DNA of 64,000 nt from Flammeovirga pacifica (GTDB lineage: Bacteria > Bacteroidota > Bacteroidia > Cytophagales > Flammeovirgaceae): positions 580,462 through 644,461 of the forward strand of contig NZ_JRYR02000001.1 in NCBI RefSeq assembly GCF_000807855.2. The letters run 5' to 3'. The notes below the pieces were generated by a model that had not been told where the DNA came from, did not search any database, and worked only from the letters and a program-made list of their open reading frames with translations. This document shows, in pieces, positions 54,632-63,681 of the stretch (position 1 is the first letter of the stretch; each line of letters begins with the position of its first letter). The position numbers and the translations under genes are program-made.

Positions 54632-55573
54632 TTAGATCTGATGTTTAATTGTTAGGTTAAGAACAAAATCCCTATTCAAAGCATCAGGATTCTTGGGTCT
54701 TTGTTGAGCTGCGTATGCACCAAGTAAGTTCATCGAGAAATGAGTAGTAAAGTTATAACTCATTTCGATAATAGAATTGATAGTTAAACCTTCACTACCA
54801 TCTACCAAAAAATTACCGTCCTCAATAGATTCTACATATCCTTTTTCAGGCTTATATATACCTAAAACACTTGGAGATATAGACCATTTTGAAGTTTTTA
54901 AAGTATATTTTATCCTACCACTAATATCCATTTTTCTATCTAAATGTCTGGTAGAAGCATAATTATTAGCCATCCATTCTCCTTTAGGGTCATCTTTCCA
55001 ATAGAAGGGGTCATATTCATGATTTTCTAATGTGGTCAATGGCTGTTGGTAGCCTAATGAAAAATGAAAAGATTTAGTGTAGAAAGATACACCAATTAGA
55101 CCATCGTAAGTACCTAATGAAGTTTGATAAAACATAGGGAGAGGTTTTCCATCTAGCTCTAAATTTGCATCGTTAGTGGGTATTTTTCCCCCAATTACAA
55201 AACTACCTGACCATGTTTCATTTTGTAAGAATTGATAGGAGTAAGATAAAGTGACATCTCCTAAACCTTGAGTGGTAGTTAGAACAGACTCTTTAACAGA
55301 ATATAGTCCCTTTAACTGTATCATACTTCTTTTTGATAAATAATAATCAAAAGATAGTCCAGCGCCATAGTCAAAGTCTCTTTCTTTATATATTTGATAA
55401 TAGGCTAAGTACCCAATAGAGAAATTACTATTCACACTTGATTTTGTTACTTTATCATTGATAGGGTTTAAAGCTCCTGTAGAACAAACGCCTGCGTCAC
55501 TGCATCCTTGTGAAAAGGAAGCAAATGAAAAGATAAAAATAGCAATAGTAGTTAGTAGGTATTTTGATAACAT
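54632..55573 (-). CDS. Outer-membrane beta-barrel protein paired with TPR-CHAT
   Basis: The 313-residue precursor has a signal peptide ending near FSQ (about residue 22). Directly after it is a CSDAGVCSTGALNP motif with two Cys, a form seen in other Bacteroidota barrel proteins. The rest is all-beta (YLAYYQIYKERDFDYGAGLSF, VSFYTKSFHFSLGYQQPL) and ends in an NLTIKHQI strand, so it is an outer-membrane barrel of about 12-14 strands. It lies first in the apparent operon with the TPR-CHAT and REC-DHp genes. The function is unknown; it might export or sense something for the CHAT protein. Confidence 0.75.
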   Translation of the reverse strand: MLSKYLLTTIAIFIFSFASFSQGCSDAGVCSTGALNPINDKVTKSSVNSNFSIGYLAYYQIYKERDFDYGAGLSFDYYLSKRSMIQLKGLYSVKESVLTTTQGLGDVTLSYSYQFLQNETWSGSFVIGGKIPTNDANLELDGKPLPMFYQTSLGTYDGLIGVSFYTKSFHFSLGYQQPLTTLENHEYDPFYWKDDPKGEWMANNYASTRHLDRKMDISGRIKYTLKTSKWSISPSVLGIYKPEKGYVESIEDGNFLVDGSEGLTINSIIEMSYNFTTHFSMNLLGAYAAQQRPKNPDALNRDFVLNLTIKHQI

Positions 55574-55664
55574 ATTAGAAAAATAACGAGTTTAAAGAGT
55601 TTATTTGAAGAGCGTTAATTAATTTAGAGACTAAACTAATAATAATTGAACTAAATTCTAAGAT

Positions 55665-57416
55665 ATGTCCTATCAAAAAGCATTAATTTTAATACTTTTT
55701 TTGTGCTTTTCTAAAGTTCATTCTCAATCAAAATATCCTCAATTTTATCAAGCTTCATGGGAAGATATCGTATGGGTAGATTCTGTTTGGAAGTCTTTAA
55801 ACGATGAAGAAAAAATTGCTCAACTTTTTATTGTACCTCATTATACCAAAGGAAGTTACAAAGAAGTAAAGATGTTGGTGCAGAAATATAATGTAGGTGG
55901 AGTAATATATTTTAAAGGTGATGTAGATGATCAAATCAATGCTATCAATAACTTAAATAGTTTTTCAAAAACACCGCTTGTACATACGTTAGATGCTGAA
56001 TGGGGTTTGGGTATGAGATTGCCTAAATCGGGTATTTCTTATCCGTATGCGATGACTCTAGGTGCAATTGAAAATGACGAACTTATATATCAAATGACAT
56101 CTCAAATAGCGAAACAACTGAAGCAAGTAGGAGTAGGTATAAGTTATGGACCTGTAGTAGATATTAATAATAACCCAGAAAACCCTGTTATCAGTTATAG
56201 ATCATTTGGAGAGGATAAAATGAAGGTCACCTCAAAAGGTTGGATGTATGCTAAAGGGTTGGAAGATCAAAAAGTTTTATCTGTAATAAAACACTTCCCT
56301 GGGCACGGAGATACCAATGTTGATTCTCATAAGGACTTACCAGTAATACCATATTCTAGATCTCGTTTGGATAGTCTTGAGCTATATCCATTTAATCAAC
56401 TTGTACAAAAAGGTGTAGGAGGTGTAATGACTGCACATTTGTCTGTACCAGAATTAGACCCTAAATACCCTTCATCATTATCTGAGAAAATGATCAAAGG
56501 GATTTTAAGAGAAGACATGAACTTTAGAGGAATTGTTTTTACTGATGGTATTCTAATGGATGCAATCACAAAACAATATCATTCTTATGGTAAGGCAGAT
56601 GCTCAAGCATTAAAAGCAGGGAATGATGTCGTTGAGTTTACGAATCATATTGGTGTAGCGATAAAAGAGGTGAAAACCTTGATAGATAATGGGGAATTGT
56701 CTTGGGAAGAAATTGATAAAAAGGGATGGAAAATGTTATTGCTAAAACGTTGGTTGATGGTAGACGAAAAAACTATTGTGAAGAATCACCCAACATTTGA
56801 TCAAAAAGCCGCAGAAGTTTTAATTCAGAATATTGCTGATGAAGCAATGACCTTGTTATTAAAAAAAGAAGACAAACCCACTTTTACAGGTACATCCATT
56901 GGAGTGGTTAATATTGGAAAAAAAAGTGATCAATATTTAATAGGTCAGCTTCAATCACAAGGGTTTAAGGTTGAAAGTTTTTATTTATCCAAATATGCTA
57001 ATTTAACACAAATCAATAGTCTGATAAATAAGCTTCATAGTTTTGATAATGTAATTACACAATTTGGTTCTTTTTATATGAGTCCAAGAACTAAAAATAT
57101 TGCGGTAGAATTAGGGCAAGGAGATCATATTAATCCTAATCAAAAGTATCCGTACGGAGTAACTTACAGCATGTTAAAATACATGGAGGTTTCCTCAAAA
57201 ATTAAGAATCACCATGCTGTGTTTTTTGGAAACGCTTATGTATTGAGATCATTTAGAAATTTAGATCATTTAAGTTCTTTGACTATTGCCTATCAAGATC
57301 TACCACAGTTAAGGAAATCTTTTTCAAAGGTGATTATTGGTGATATTAAATATAAAGGTATCCTTCCTGTTAGTATTGACGATCGCTTTAAAGCCGGAAT
57401 GGGAATAAAAAAATAG
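55665..57416 (+). CDS. Secreted GH3 beta-N-acetylglucosaminidase (NagZ-like)
   Basis: The 583-residue precursor has a signal peptide ending near VHSQ (about residue 21). The GH3 domain (about 40-370) has the NagZ motif KHFPGHGDTNVDSH, with the Asp220-Ser-His222 dyad that acts as general acid in NagZ enzymes, and the nucleophile Asp294 in FTDGILMDAI. The C-terminal ~200 residues look like the GH3 C-domain found in some family members. It should remove GlcNAc from peptidoglycan fragments in the periplasm. The NamZ-like gene starts 3 bp later, so they act together. Confidence 0.9.
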   Translation: MSYQKALILILFLCFSKVHSQSKYPQFYQASWEDIVWVDSVWKSLNDEEKIAQLFIVPHYTKGSYKEVKMLVQKYNVGGVIYFKGDVDDQINAINNLNSFSKTPLVHTLDAEWGLGMRLPKSGISYPYAMTLGAIENDELIYQMTSQIAKQLKQVGVGISYGPVVDINNNPENPVISYRSFGEDKMKVTSKGWMYAKGLEDQKVLSVIKHFPGHGDTNVDSHKDLPVIPYSRSRLDSLELYPFNQLVQKGVGGVMTAHLSVPELDPKYPSSLSEKMIKGILREDMNFRGIVFTDGILMDAITKQYHSYGKADAQALKAGNDVVEFTNHIGVAIKEVKTLIDNGELSWEEIDKKGWKMLLLKRWLMVDEKTIVKNHPTFDQKAAEVLIQNIADEAMTLLLKKEDKPTFTGTSIGVVNIGKKSDQYLIGQLQSQGFKVESFYLSKYANLTQINSLINKLHSFDNVITQFGSFYMSPRTKNIAVELGQGDHINPNQKYPYGVTYSMLKYMEVSSKIKNHHAVFFGNAYVLRSFRNLDHLSSLTIAYQDLPQLRKSFSKVIIGDIKYKGILPVSIDDRFKAGMGIKK

Positions 57417-57419
57417 ATT

Positions 57420-58625
57420 ATGAAAAACTTTATTACAGTAGTACTTACATTAATTATTTTTTCTTGTTCAGCATCAAAGCAAGACAATACTGCAGAAGCA
57501 CAGAAAGAGTCTACACCTCCAATAATTGTTGGTGCAGAGCAAACTGAAAAGTATGTTCCTTATATCAAAGGTAAGAAGATTGGTCTTTTGGTGAATCAGA
57601 CTTCAACCATAAAAGGGATTCATATAGTGGATTCTTTACATAATAGAGGCTTAGATATTCAAATGATATTTGCTCCAGAACATGGTTTTAGAGGTAATGA
57701 GGATGCAGGTGCACATGTAAAAGATGGTATTGATCCGTCTACAGGAGTAAAGATTTATTCTATTTACGGGAAAAATAAAAGACCAAGTCCAGATCTATTA
57801 AAAGAAGTAGATATCATCATTTTTGATATCCAAGATGTTGGATGTAGATTTTATACTTATATATCTTCAATGCATTATATGATGGAAGCTTGCCAAGAAG
57901 CAGGGGTTCCTTTGTTGATATTGGATCGACCAAATCCAAATGGAATGTATATAGATGGTCCTGTTTTAAAGAAAGAGTTTACCTCATTCGTAGGTATGCA
58001 TCCTATTCCAATTCTACACGGGCTTACAGTTGGCGAATTAGCTAGAATGATTAATGGAGAAAAATGGTTAAGAACAAAAAAAGAATGTGAATTGACAATT
58101 ATTCCAGTATTGAACTATAATCATGCAATGGAATATTCTCTACCCATTAAACCATCACCGAATTTACCGAATGATCAGTCAATTAAACTTTATCCATCCC
58201 TTTGTTTTTTTGAGGCGACTCCAGTTAGTATTGGTAGAGGGACTGATTTCCCATTCCAGGTAATTGGCTATAATAATAAAACGATGGGCGAATTTAATTT
58301 TAGTCCAAGATCAATAAAAGGGGCTGCATCGAATCCGGTATTGAAAGATCAAAAATGTTATGGAGAAGATTTGCGTAATGTACAACAGGGTGGGTTAGAC
58401 CTGAGCTATATTATTGGTTGGAACGAAAAATTTAGTGAGAATGAAAAGAAATCCGTTATATCTAAAAATAAATGGATGGATTTATTGTCAGGAACTGATT
58501 CTTTAAGAATAATGATTGATCAAAAGAAGTCTCAAAAGGAAATCAAGGATTCATGGCAAAAAGACTTAAAAACTTATAAACAGATAAGAAAGAACTACCT
58601 TATTTATACTGATTCTAAATATTAA
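57420..58625 (+). CDS. NamZ-like exo-beta-N-acetylmuramidase lipoprotein (DUF1343, GH171)
   Basis: The 401-residue lipoprotein has lipobox IFSCS (Cys16). The DUF1343 pattern is clear: KGKKIGLLVNQTS, IFAPEHGFRGNEDAG, FDIQDVGCRFYTYISSM, DRPNPNG and SIGRGTDFPFQVIG. Family members (B. subtilis NamZ, GH171) release MurNAc from the non-reducing end of peptidoglycan. With the GH3 gene 3 bp upstream, the pair can take cell-wall chains down from the end, GlcNAc and MurNAc in turn. The mature protein sits in a membrane of the envelope. Confidence 0.93.
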   Translation: MKNFITVVLTLIIFSCSASKQDNTAEAQKESTPPIIVGAEQTEKYVPYIKGKKIGLLVNQTSTIKGIHIVDSLHNRGLDIQMIFAPEHGFRGNEDAGAHVKDGIDPSTGVKIYSIYGKNKRPSPDLLKEVDIIIFDIQDVGCRFYTYISSMHYMMEACQEAGVPLLILDRPNPNGMYIDGPVLKKEFTSFVGMHPIPILHGLTVGELARMINGEKWLRTKKECELTIIPVLNYNHAMEYSLPIKPSPNLPNDQSIKLYPSLCFFEATPVSIGRGTDFPFQVIGYNNKTMGEFNFSPRSIKGAASNPVLKDQKCYGEDLRNVQQGGLDLSYIIGWNEKFSENEKKSVISKNKWMDLLSGTDSLRIMIDQKKSQKEIKDSWQKDLKTYKQIRKNYLIYTDSKY

Positions 58626-58729
58626 AATACCTTAAAAAGATTAAACCACGTTAACATTTATCTTCATCCATAATAAGTGAATAACCGTTCATAATAAAGA
58701 AGTTAAAAAAATAAAAATATTTCAATATT

Positions 58730-59428
58730 ATGAACTACACATCAGAAATACAGGGAATGTGTCCTTTGGCACAAATGGGTGGAAATGCACATAGAAACGC
58801 TCCAATTCCAGTGGAAGGAAATATGGTTCACGCAAAAGATGTTACGGATATTTCTGGATTATCGCATGGTGTAGGTGCATGTGCTCCTCAACAAGGTGCA
58901 TCAAAATTAACTATTAACGTTAAAAATGGTATTATAGAAGAATGTTTAATTGAAACAGTAGGTTGTACAGGTATGACTCACTCAGCTGCTATGGCTTCAG
59001 AGATATTACCTGGTAAAACTATTTTAGAAGCATTAAATACAGACCTTGTATGTGACGCAATTAACGTGGCAATGAAGGAAATTTTCTTACAATTTGTATA
59101 TGGTAGAACACAATCTGCTTTCTCTGAAGGTGGTCTTCCAATTGGTGCTGGTCTTGAAGATCTTGGTAAAGGATTAAGATCTCAAGTAGGCACTACATAT
59201 GGTACAAAAGCAAAAGGGGTGAGATACCTAGAAGTTGCTGAGGGTTATGTTACTCAATTAGCAATTGATGAAAACGATGAGGTAATAGGTTATCAATTCG
59301 TTCACTTAGGTAAAATGATGGAAATGATTCAAGATGGTCAAGATGCCAATGATGCAATGGAAAAAGCAAAAGGGACCTATGGCCGTTATGATGAGGCAGT
59401 TAAATACATTGATCCTCGTCATAATTAA
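58730..59428 (+). CDS. IscU/NifU-N-like Fe-S scaffold family protein (GGGtGRT-associated)
   Basis: The 232-residue protein contains, at about 50-115, a segment that follows IscU: Cys51 (GACAP), Cys79 in VGCTGMTHSAAMASEILPGKTI (IscU: YGCGSAIASS...VKGKSL) and Cys108 (LVCDAI). Cys11 and Cys72 are extra. The C-terminal half (130-232) is not in IscU. The neighbour (51 bp downstream) encodes a GGGtGRT protein, and this pairing recurs in many anaerobes and Bacteroidota; the function is not known. It may carry an Fe-S cluster for that partner. The genes lie inside a cell-wall salvage set without obvious link. Confidence 0.8.
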   Translation: MNYTSEIQGMCPLAQMGGNAHRNAPIPVEGNMVHAKDVTDISGLSHGVGACAPQQGASKLTINVKNGIIEECLIETVGCTGMTHSAAMASEILPGKTILEALNTDLVCDAINVAMKEIFLQFVYGRTQSAFSEGGLPIGAGLEDLGKGLRSQVGTTYGTKAKGVRYLEVAEGYVTQLAIDENDEVIGYQFVHLGKMMEMIQDGQDANDAMEKAKGTYGRYDEAVKYIDPRHN

Positions 59429-59479
59429 TCCCAATTCCATTAAAATTAAAATATTAATCACCTTAAAGAAATTTCAATC

Positions 59480-60490
59480 ATGGCATTATTTGAAGGATAC
59501 GATAGAAGAGAAAATAGCATAAAAACAGTTTTAGATCAATATGGATTTGAGACTATTGAAGATGCGAGAAAATTAGTAGAAGAAAAGGGTGTTGATGTAT
59601 ACAACATTGTAACAGAAACTCAACCAATTGCATTTGAGAATGCAAAATGGGCATATATATTAGGTGCAGCAATTGCCATTAAAAAAGGTCAAACTAAAGC
59701 GTTTGATATAGCAGCTACATTAGGAGAAGGTATTCAAGCTTTTTGTATTCCTGGTTCTGTAGCAGATCAACGTAAAGTAGGTCTTGGACACGGTAATTTA
59801 GCAGCTCGTTTGTTAAATGAAGAGACAGAATGTTTTGCTTTCTTAGCAGGTCATGAATCTTTTGCAGCAGCAGAAGGAGCAATTAAAATTGCATTGTCAG
59901 CAAATAAAGTGAGAACAAATCCTTTACGAGTTATTTTAAATGGTCTAGGTAAGGATGCTGCTTACTTGATTTCAAGAATTAATGGATTTACTTATGTGAA
60001 AACTCAATTTGATTACACAACAGGTGAATTAAATGTTCTTGAAGAGCGTAGATTCTCAAAAGGTCCTAGAGGTGAAGTAAAATGTTACGGAGCAGATGAT
60101 GTAAGAGAAGGTGTTGCAATTATGCATAAAGAAGGAGTGGATGTATCTATTACAGGTAACTCTACTAACCCAACTCGTTTCCAACATCCAGTGGCTGGTA
60201 CCTACAAAAAAGAACGTTTTGAGTTAGGTCAAAGATATTTCTCAGTGGCATCAGGCGGTGGTACAGGTAGAACACTTCATCCAGATAATATGGGTGCTGG
60301 TCCTGCTTCATACGGTATGACTGATACTATGGGTAGAATGCACTCTGACGCTCAATTTGCAGGTTCTTCTTCAGTTCCTGCTCACGTTGAAATGATGGGC
60401 TTAATTGGTATGGGTAATAACCCTATGGTTGGGGCATCAGTAGCCGTAGCTGTAGCATTACAAGAAGCATTTACAGCACAGACTGTATAA
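59480..60490 (+). CDS. GGGtGRT protein (PF14057), unknown function
   Basis: The 336-residue protein has the name-giving motif SGGGTGRTLHPDNMG (about 257-271), in which a Gly-rich loop is followed by GRT. Another conserved block is MTDTMGRMHSDAQFAGSSSVPAHVEMMGLIGMGNNPM. Both look like a nucleotide- or substrate-binding surface; no characterised enzyme is known to me. It follows the IscU-like gene and ends with a strong terminator. An operon of these two only is likely. Confidence 0.88.
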   Translation: MALFEGYDRRENSIKTVLDQYGFETIEDARKLVEEKGVDVYNIVTETQPIAFENAKWAYILGAAIAIKKGQTKAFDIAATLGEGIQAFCIPGSVADQRKVGLGHGNLAARLLNEETECFAFLAGHESFAAAEGAIKIALSANKVRTNPLRVILNGLGKDAAYLISRINGFTYVKTQFDYTTGELNVLEERRFSKGPRGEVKCYGADDVREGVAIMHKEGVDVSITGNSTNPTRFQHPVAGTYKKERFELGQRYFSVASGGGTGRTLHPDNMGAGPASYGMTDTMGRMHSDAQFAGSSSVPAHVEMMGLIGMGNNPMVGASVAVAVALQEAFTAQTV

Positions 60491-60504
60491 TAATATAGAA
60501 AATG

Positions 60505-60540
60505 AAAAAGGGTAGCTATTAGTTTAGCTACCCTTTTTTT
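60505..60540 (+). terminator. Rho-independent terminator after the GGGtGRT gene
   Basis: AAAAAGGGTAGCTA (60505-60518) pairs with TAGCTACCCTTTTT (60525-60538) and more T follows. It also lies at the truncated end of the minus-strand gene remnant, which runs into it. Confidence 0.9.
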
Positions 60541-60828
60541 GTGCCTGATTGTAACGAGAAACATCACTTCATTTTTAAAGATATCAAATTTGATCATCAA
60601 GTTATCATAGATGATTTCACCTTTTGTAACAACATAACTAACATTCCATTCTTTGTCAAAGAAAGGCGTTCCTTTATAATTAGTGTTACCTTCCTTAAAG
60701 ATTAAACCTGTATTTAAATGATCAGTATCTACTAACTCATATAGGTTCGAATTAGTTGTGACTTGTCCATATGTAACGTTTGTTACAGATATAAATAAAG
60801 AAATAAGGATTGAATAATAGAGTTTCAT
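60541..60828 (-). pseudogene. Remnant of a secreted protein gene (C-terminus lost)
   Basis: A plausible signal peptide (MKLYYSILISLFISVTNVTYGQ) and about 65 normal-looking residues (TGLIFKEGNTNYKGTPFFDKEWNVS..., IYDNLMIKFDIFKNEVMF) resemble the start of small Bacteroidota proteins that continue past this point with more strands. Here the frame runs into the terminator and the antisense of the GGGtGRT gene and stops at 60382, giving a nonsense tail (CNATATATDAP). So the C-terminus has probably been deleted. It might still make a short secreted peptide. No promoter was identified. Confidence 0.6.
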
Positions 60829-60993
60829 GATAATTAGTTTAATTTGAAATGGAGTTGAAAAGAAAATAGTATTTCAATAATCTCCAGTATAAAAGTTTAA
60901 TTAAATTGGTTAAAAAATTAGAAGCCTTAGTGCTACTAAAAGAGTATTTTCTAATTGTAACAACCTGATTTATAACTATCAAATATTGTATTT

Positions 60994-62430
60994 ATGACAC
61001 CAACAATAGTCATTATTGTCATTTTTTTATATTTCCTCTTATTATTCGGAATATCTATACTGACTTCGGAAAAGGGAGAGAAACAAAGCCAAACATTTTT
61101 TACAGCTAATAAATCATCAAAATGGTATTTAGTAGCCTACGGAATGGTAGGGGCAACTTTATCTGGGGTTACATTTATTTCTGTACCAGGAATGGTAGCA
61201 AAAGGTGGATGGGGATATTTACAGTTTATGATGGGAAATATGCTCGGGTATTTAGTAATAGCTTATGTGTTAATTCCTCTTTTTTACAGTAAGCAATTTG
61301 TAAGTATCTATGAGTATTTAAAAGATAGATTTGGTGTCAAAGCATCAAAAACCGGAGCTTTGTTTTTTATGCTATCTCAAACTATTGGAGCTGCTTTTAG
61401 ACTTTATTTAGCAGCTTTAGTTTTACAAATTGCTTTTTTTGAAGCTTTTAATATTCCATTTGCAGTTTCAGTATTTGTGATCATTTTATTGATTTGGCTA
61501 TATACATTTCAAGGTGGTATTAAAACAATTGTTTGGACTGATACTTTACAAACAACTTTTTTATTATTAGCTGCTGTTTGGACCATTTATACGATAGGTT
61601 CAGACTTAGGATTAACACCATCAAGTATGGTTCAAACGATCTCTGAAAGTGAAATGTCTACTATATTTAATTGGGATTGGAAATCTCCAACTTTCTTTTG
61701 GAAGCAATTGTTGGCAGGAATGTTCATTACGATATCAATGAATGGCTTAGATCAAAATATCATGCAAAAGAACCTTACTTGCAAAAGTAAAGGAGAAGCA
61801 CAGAAAAATGTGTTGTCATTTGCTGTAGTCTTCTTTTTATCCACTGTTGTTTTCTTATCACTAGGGGTTTTACTATATGAATATGCTGGATACAATGATA
61901 TTCTTATTCCAGCCAAGGCAGATGAATTATATCCTACATTGGCACTTAATTACTTTGGGACATTTACGGCTATTGTCTTTCTCTTGGGTATTATAGCTGC
62001 GGCATTTTCAAGTGCTGATTCTGCTTTAACTGCTTTAACCACTTCTTTTTGTGTTGATTTTTTGAGATTAAAGAATGGGATAGAATCAAATAAAAAAAGG
62101 AAATTAGTACATATAGGTTTTAGTCTCTTATTATTTGTAGTGATTGTTGTATTTAGAGCTGTCAATAATGATAGTGTTGTATCTGATGTATTTAAAGCCG
62201 CAGGCTATACCTATGGACCGTTATTAGGACTTTTTGCTTACGGTATTTTTTCAACCAATCAAATTGATGATAAAAAAGTATTAGTAGTATGTTTATTAGC
62301 TCCAATACTATCATTTGTTTTGAATACTTTTTCAAAAGAATTGTTCTTTGGGTATCAATTTGGATTTGAGATTTTATTAATCAATGCTGGTTTAACTATT
62401 TTAGGGTTATGGTTCATAAGTAAAAAATAA
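60994..62430 (+). CDS. Sodium:solute symporter (SSS family), probably for a cell-wall sugar
   Basis: The 478-residue protein has about 13 membrane helices and the SSS landmarks GATLSGVTFISVPGMV (helix 2), GYLVIAYVLIPLFYS, and AAAFSSADSALTALTTSFCVDFL (helix 8 area, Na+ site). SSS carriers of this type often sit next to NamZ-like genes in Bacteroidota. Together with the GH3 and NamZ-like genes upstream and the NagX-like gene downstream, GlcNAc or MurNAc is a sensible substrate; this is inference. It is preceded by a 165-bp gap and the gene remnant. Confidence 0.85.
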   Translation: MTPTIVIIVIFLYFLLLFGISILTSEKGEKQSQTFFTANKSSKWYLVAYGMVGATLSGVTFISVPGMVAKGGWGYLQFMMGNMLGYLVIAYVLIPLFYSKQFVSIYEYLKDRFGVKASKTGALFFMLSQTIGAAFRLYLAALVLQIAFFEAFNIPFAVSVFVIILLIWLYTFQGGIKTIVWTDTLQTTFLLLAAVWTIYTIGSDLGLTPSSMVQTISESEMSTIFNWDWKSPTFFWKQLLAGMFITISMNGLDQNIMQKNLTCKSKGEAQKNVLSFAVVFFLSTVVFLSLGVLLYEYAGYNDILIPAKADELYPTLALNYFGTFTAIVFLLGIIAAAFSSADSALTALTTSFCVDFLRLKNGIESNKKRKLVHIGFSLLLFVVIVVFRAVNNDSVVSDVFKAAGYTYGPLLGLFAYGIFSTNQIDDKKVLVVCLLAPILSFVLNTFSKELFFGYQFGFEILLINAGLTILGLWFISKK

Positions 62431-62525
62431 ATGTAATTGATATTACAATTTTGGTTGTTGGTCGAAATTATCATGAGAATTCATATAATTAAATAGTTTT
62501 GTTTTTGTAATGAAATGAAAAACAA

Positions 62526-63629
62526 ATGATGGCTTCCAAACGAATTTTATCTCTTGATATTTTTAGAGGACTAACTGTAATCTTAATGATTTTGGTGAAC
62601 AACCCCGGTAGTTGGTCTCATATTTATCCTCCTTTACAGCATGCAAATTGGCATGGTTGTACACCTACAGATTTAGTTTTTCCATTCTTTTTATTTATTG
62701 TAGGTGTATCTATTTCCTTTTCGATGTATAATGCAAAGAAAGAGGAGAGTAAAAGACCTCAATTACTAAAGAAAGCAGTTTGGAGAGGTCTAAAATTAAT
62801 AGGAATCGGATTGTTTATTTCTCTATTTCCATTCTTTGATTTTTCAAGTTTAAGAATACCTGGAGTACTTCAAAGAATAGGATTAGTTTTTATTTTTGCT
62901 ACCACAATATTTTTATACAGTGATATAAAAAACATAATTGGTATTCTAGTATTAATACTGATTTCATATTGGGGAATGATGACATTAATTCCAATACCCG
63001 GTATAGGTACACCAGATTTAGATGATCCCAATAAAGTGTTGTCAGCATATATAGATTTTAAGCTGATGGGGAATTATTTGTGGTCAGGTTCTAAAACATG
63101 GGACCCTGAAGGGCTTTTAACAACTTTACCAGCCATCGCTACTACTTTATTAGGTATTATAGCTGGTGTCTTAGTGAAAACATTGGATAAATCGATCATT
63201 GTTAAACGGTTAATTATCATTGGGGCGTGTTTAACAATTGCAGGAGCAATTTGGGGTGTGGTATTTCCTATAAATAAAAGTTTGTGGACCTCTACTTATG
63301 TATTGTATACTGGAGGCTGGGCATACATCACATTAGGTTTATGTTACTATATTTTTGATGTCAAAAATTTTAATCCTAAAATAACATTAGTACCTCATGC
63401 ATTTGGACTCAATCCTATGATCGCCTATGTTGTCGCAGAATTAGGGGCTAAATTGATGTACATTATCCCAATAAATGGGACTTCATTAAAGGAGTATATA
63501 TATCAAATTATGATGAATATAGGTTGGAGTAATGAATTAGGTTCATTCGTTTTTGCAATAAGTTATGTTGTGATTTTATACATTTTTGTACTTATTCTTT
63601 ATCGAAAAAAGATAGTAGTTAAAGTATAA
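62526..63629 (+). CDS. NagX/HGSNAT-like membrane protein (DUF5009/DUF1624 family)
   Basis: The 367-residue protein has about 10 membrane helices. Its start matches the family of heparan-alpha-glucosaminide N-acetyltransferase and NagX: SLDIFRGLTVILMILVNNPG, then HANWHGCTPTDLVFPFFLFIVGVS with the conserved His, and later GVLQRIGL and FGLNPMIAYV. In bacteria these proteins belong to GlcNAc use. An adjacent second ATG (62529) is an alternative start. A TAGTTTTG box lies at 62494-62501 but without a close TTG. It follows the symporter by 95 bp and ends in a terminator. Confidence 0.87.
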   Translation: MMASKRILSLDIFRGLTVILMILVNNPGSWSHIYPPLQHANWHGCTPTDLVFPFFLFIVGVSISFSMYNAKKEESKRPQLLKKAVWRGLKLIGIGLFISLFPFFDFSSLRIPGVLQRIGLVFIFATTIFLYSDIKNIIGILVLILISYWGMMTLIPIPGIGTPDLDDPNKVLSAYIDFKLMGNYLWSGSKTWDPEGLLTTLPAIATTLLGIIAGVLVKTLDKSIIVKRLIIIGACLTIAGAIWGVVFPINKSLWTSTYVLYTGGWAYITLGLCYYIFDVKNFNPKITLVPHAFGLNPMIAYVVAELGAKLMYIIPINGTSLKEYIYQIMMNIGWSNELGSFVFAISYVVILYIFVLILYRKKIVVKV

Positions 63630-63667
63630 AAAAAGCCGCTTGAATTAGTTTCAAGCGGCTTTTTTTG
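63628..63667. terminator. Bidirectional terminator between the NagX-like gene and ackA
   Basis: GCCGCTTGAA pairs with TTCAAGCGGC around a 5-nt loop, with long A and T tracts on both sides. The two convergent genes share it. Confidence 0.92.
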
Positions 63668-63681
63668 AAGAATATTTACGA

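Noticed and set aside
60382-60540. C-terminal part of the 148-codon minus-strand frame
   Set aside because: It is antisense to the GGGtGRT gene and the terminator; its CNATATATDAP-type sequence is not protein-like. Only the 60541-60828 part is taken as a gene remnant.
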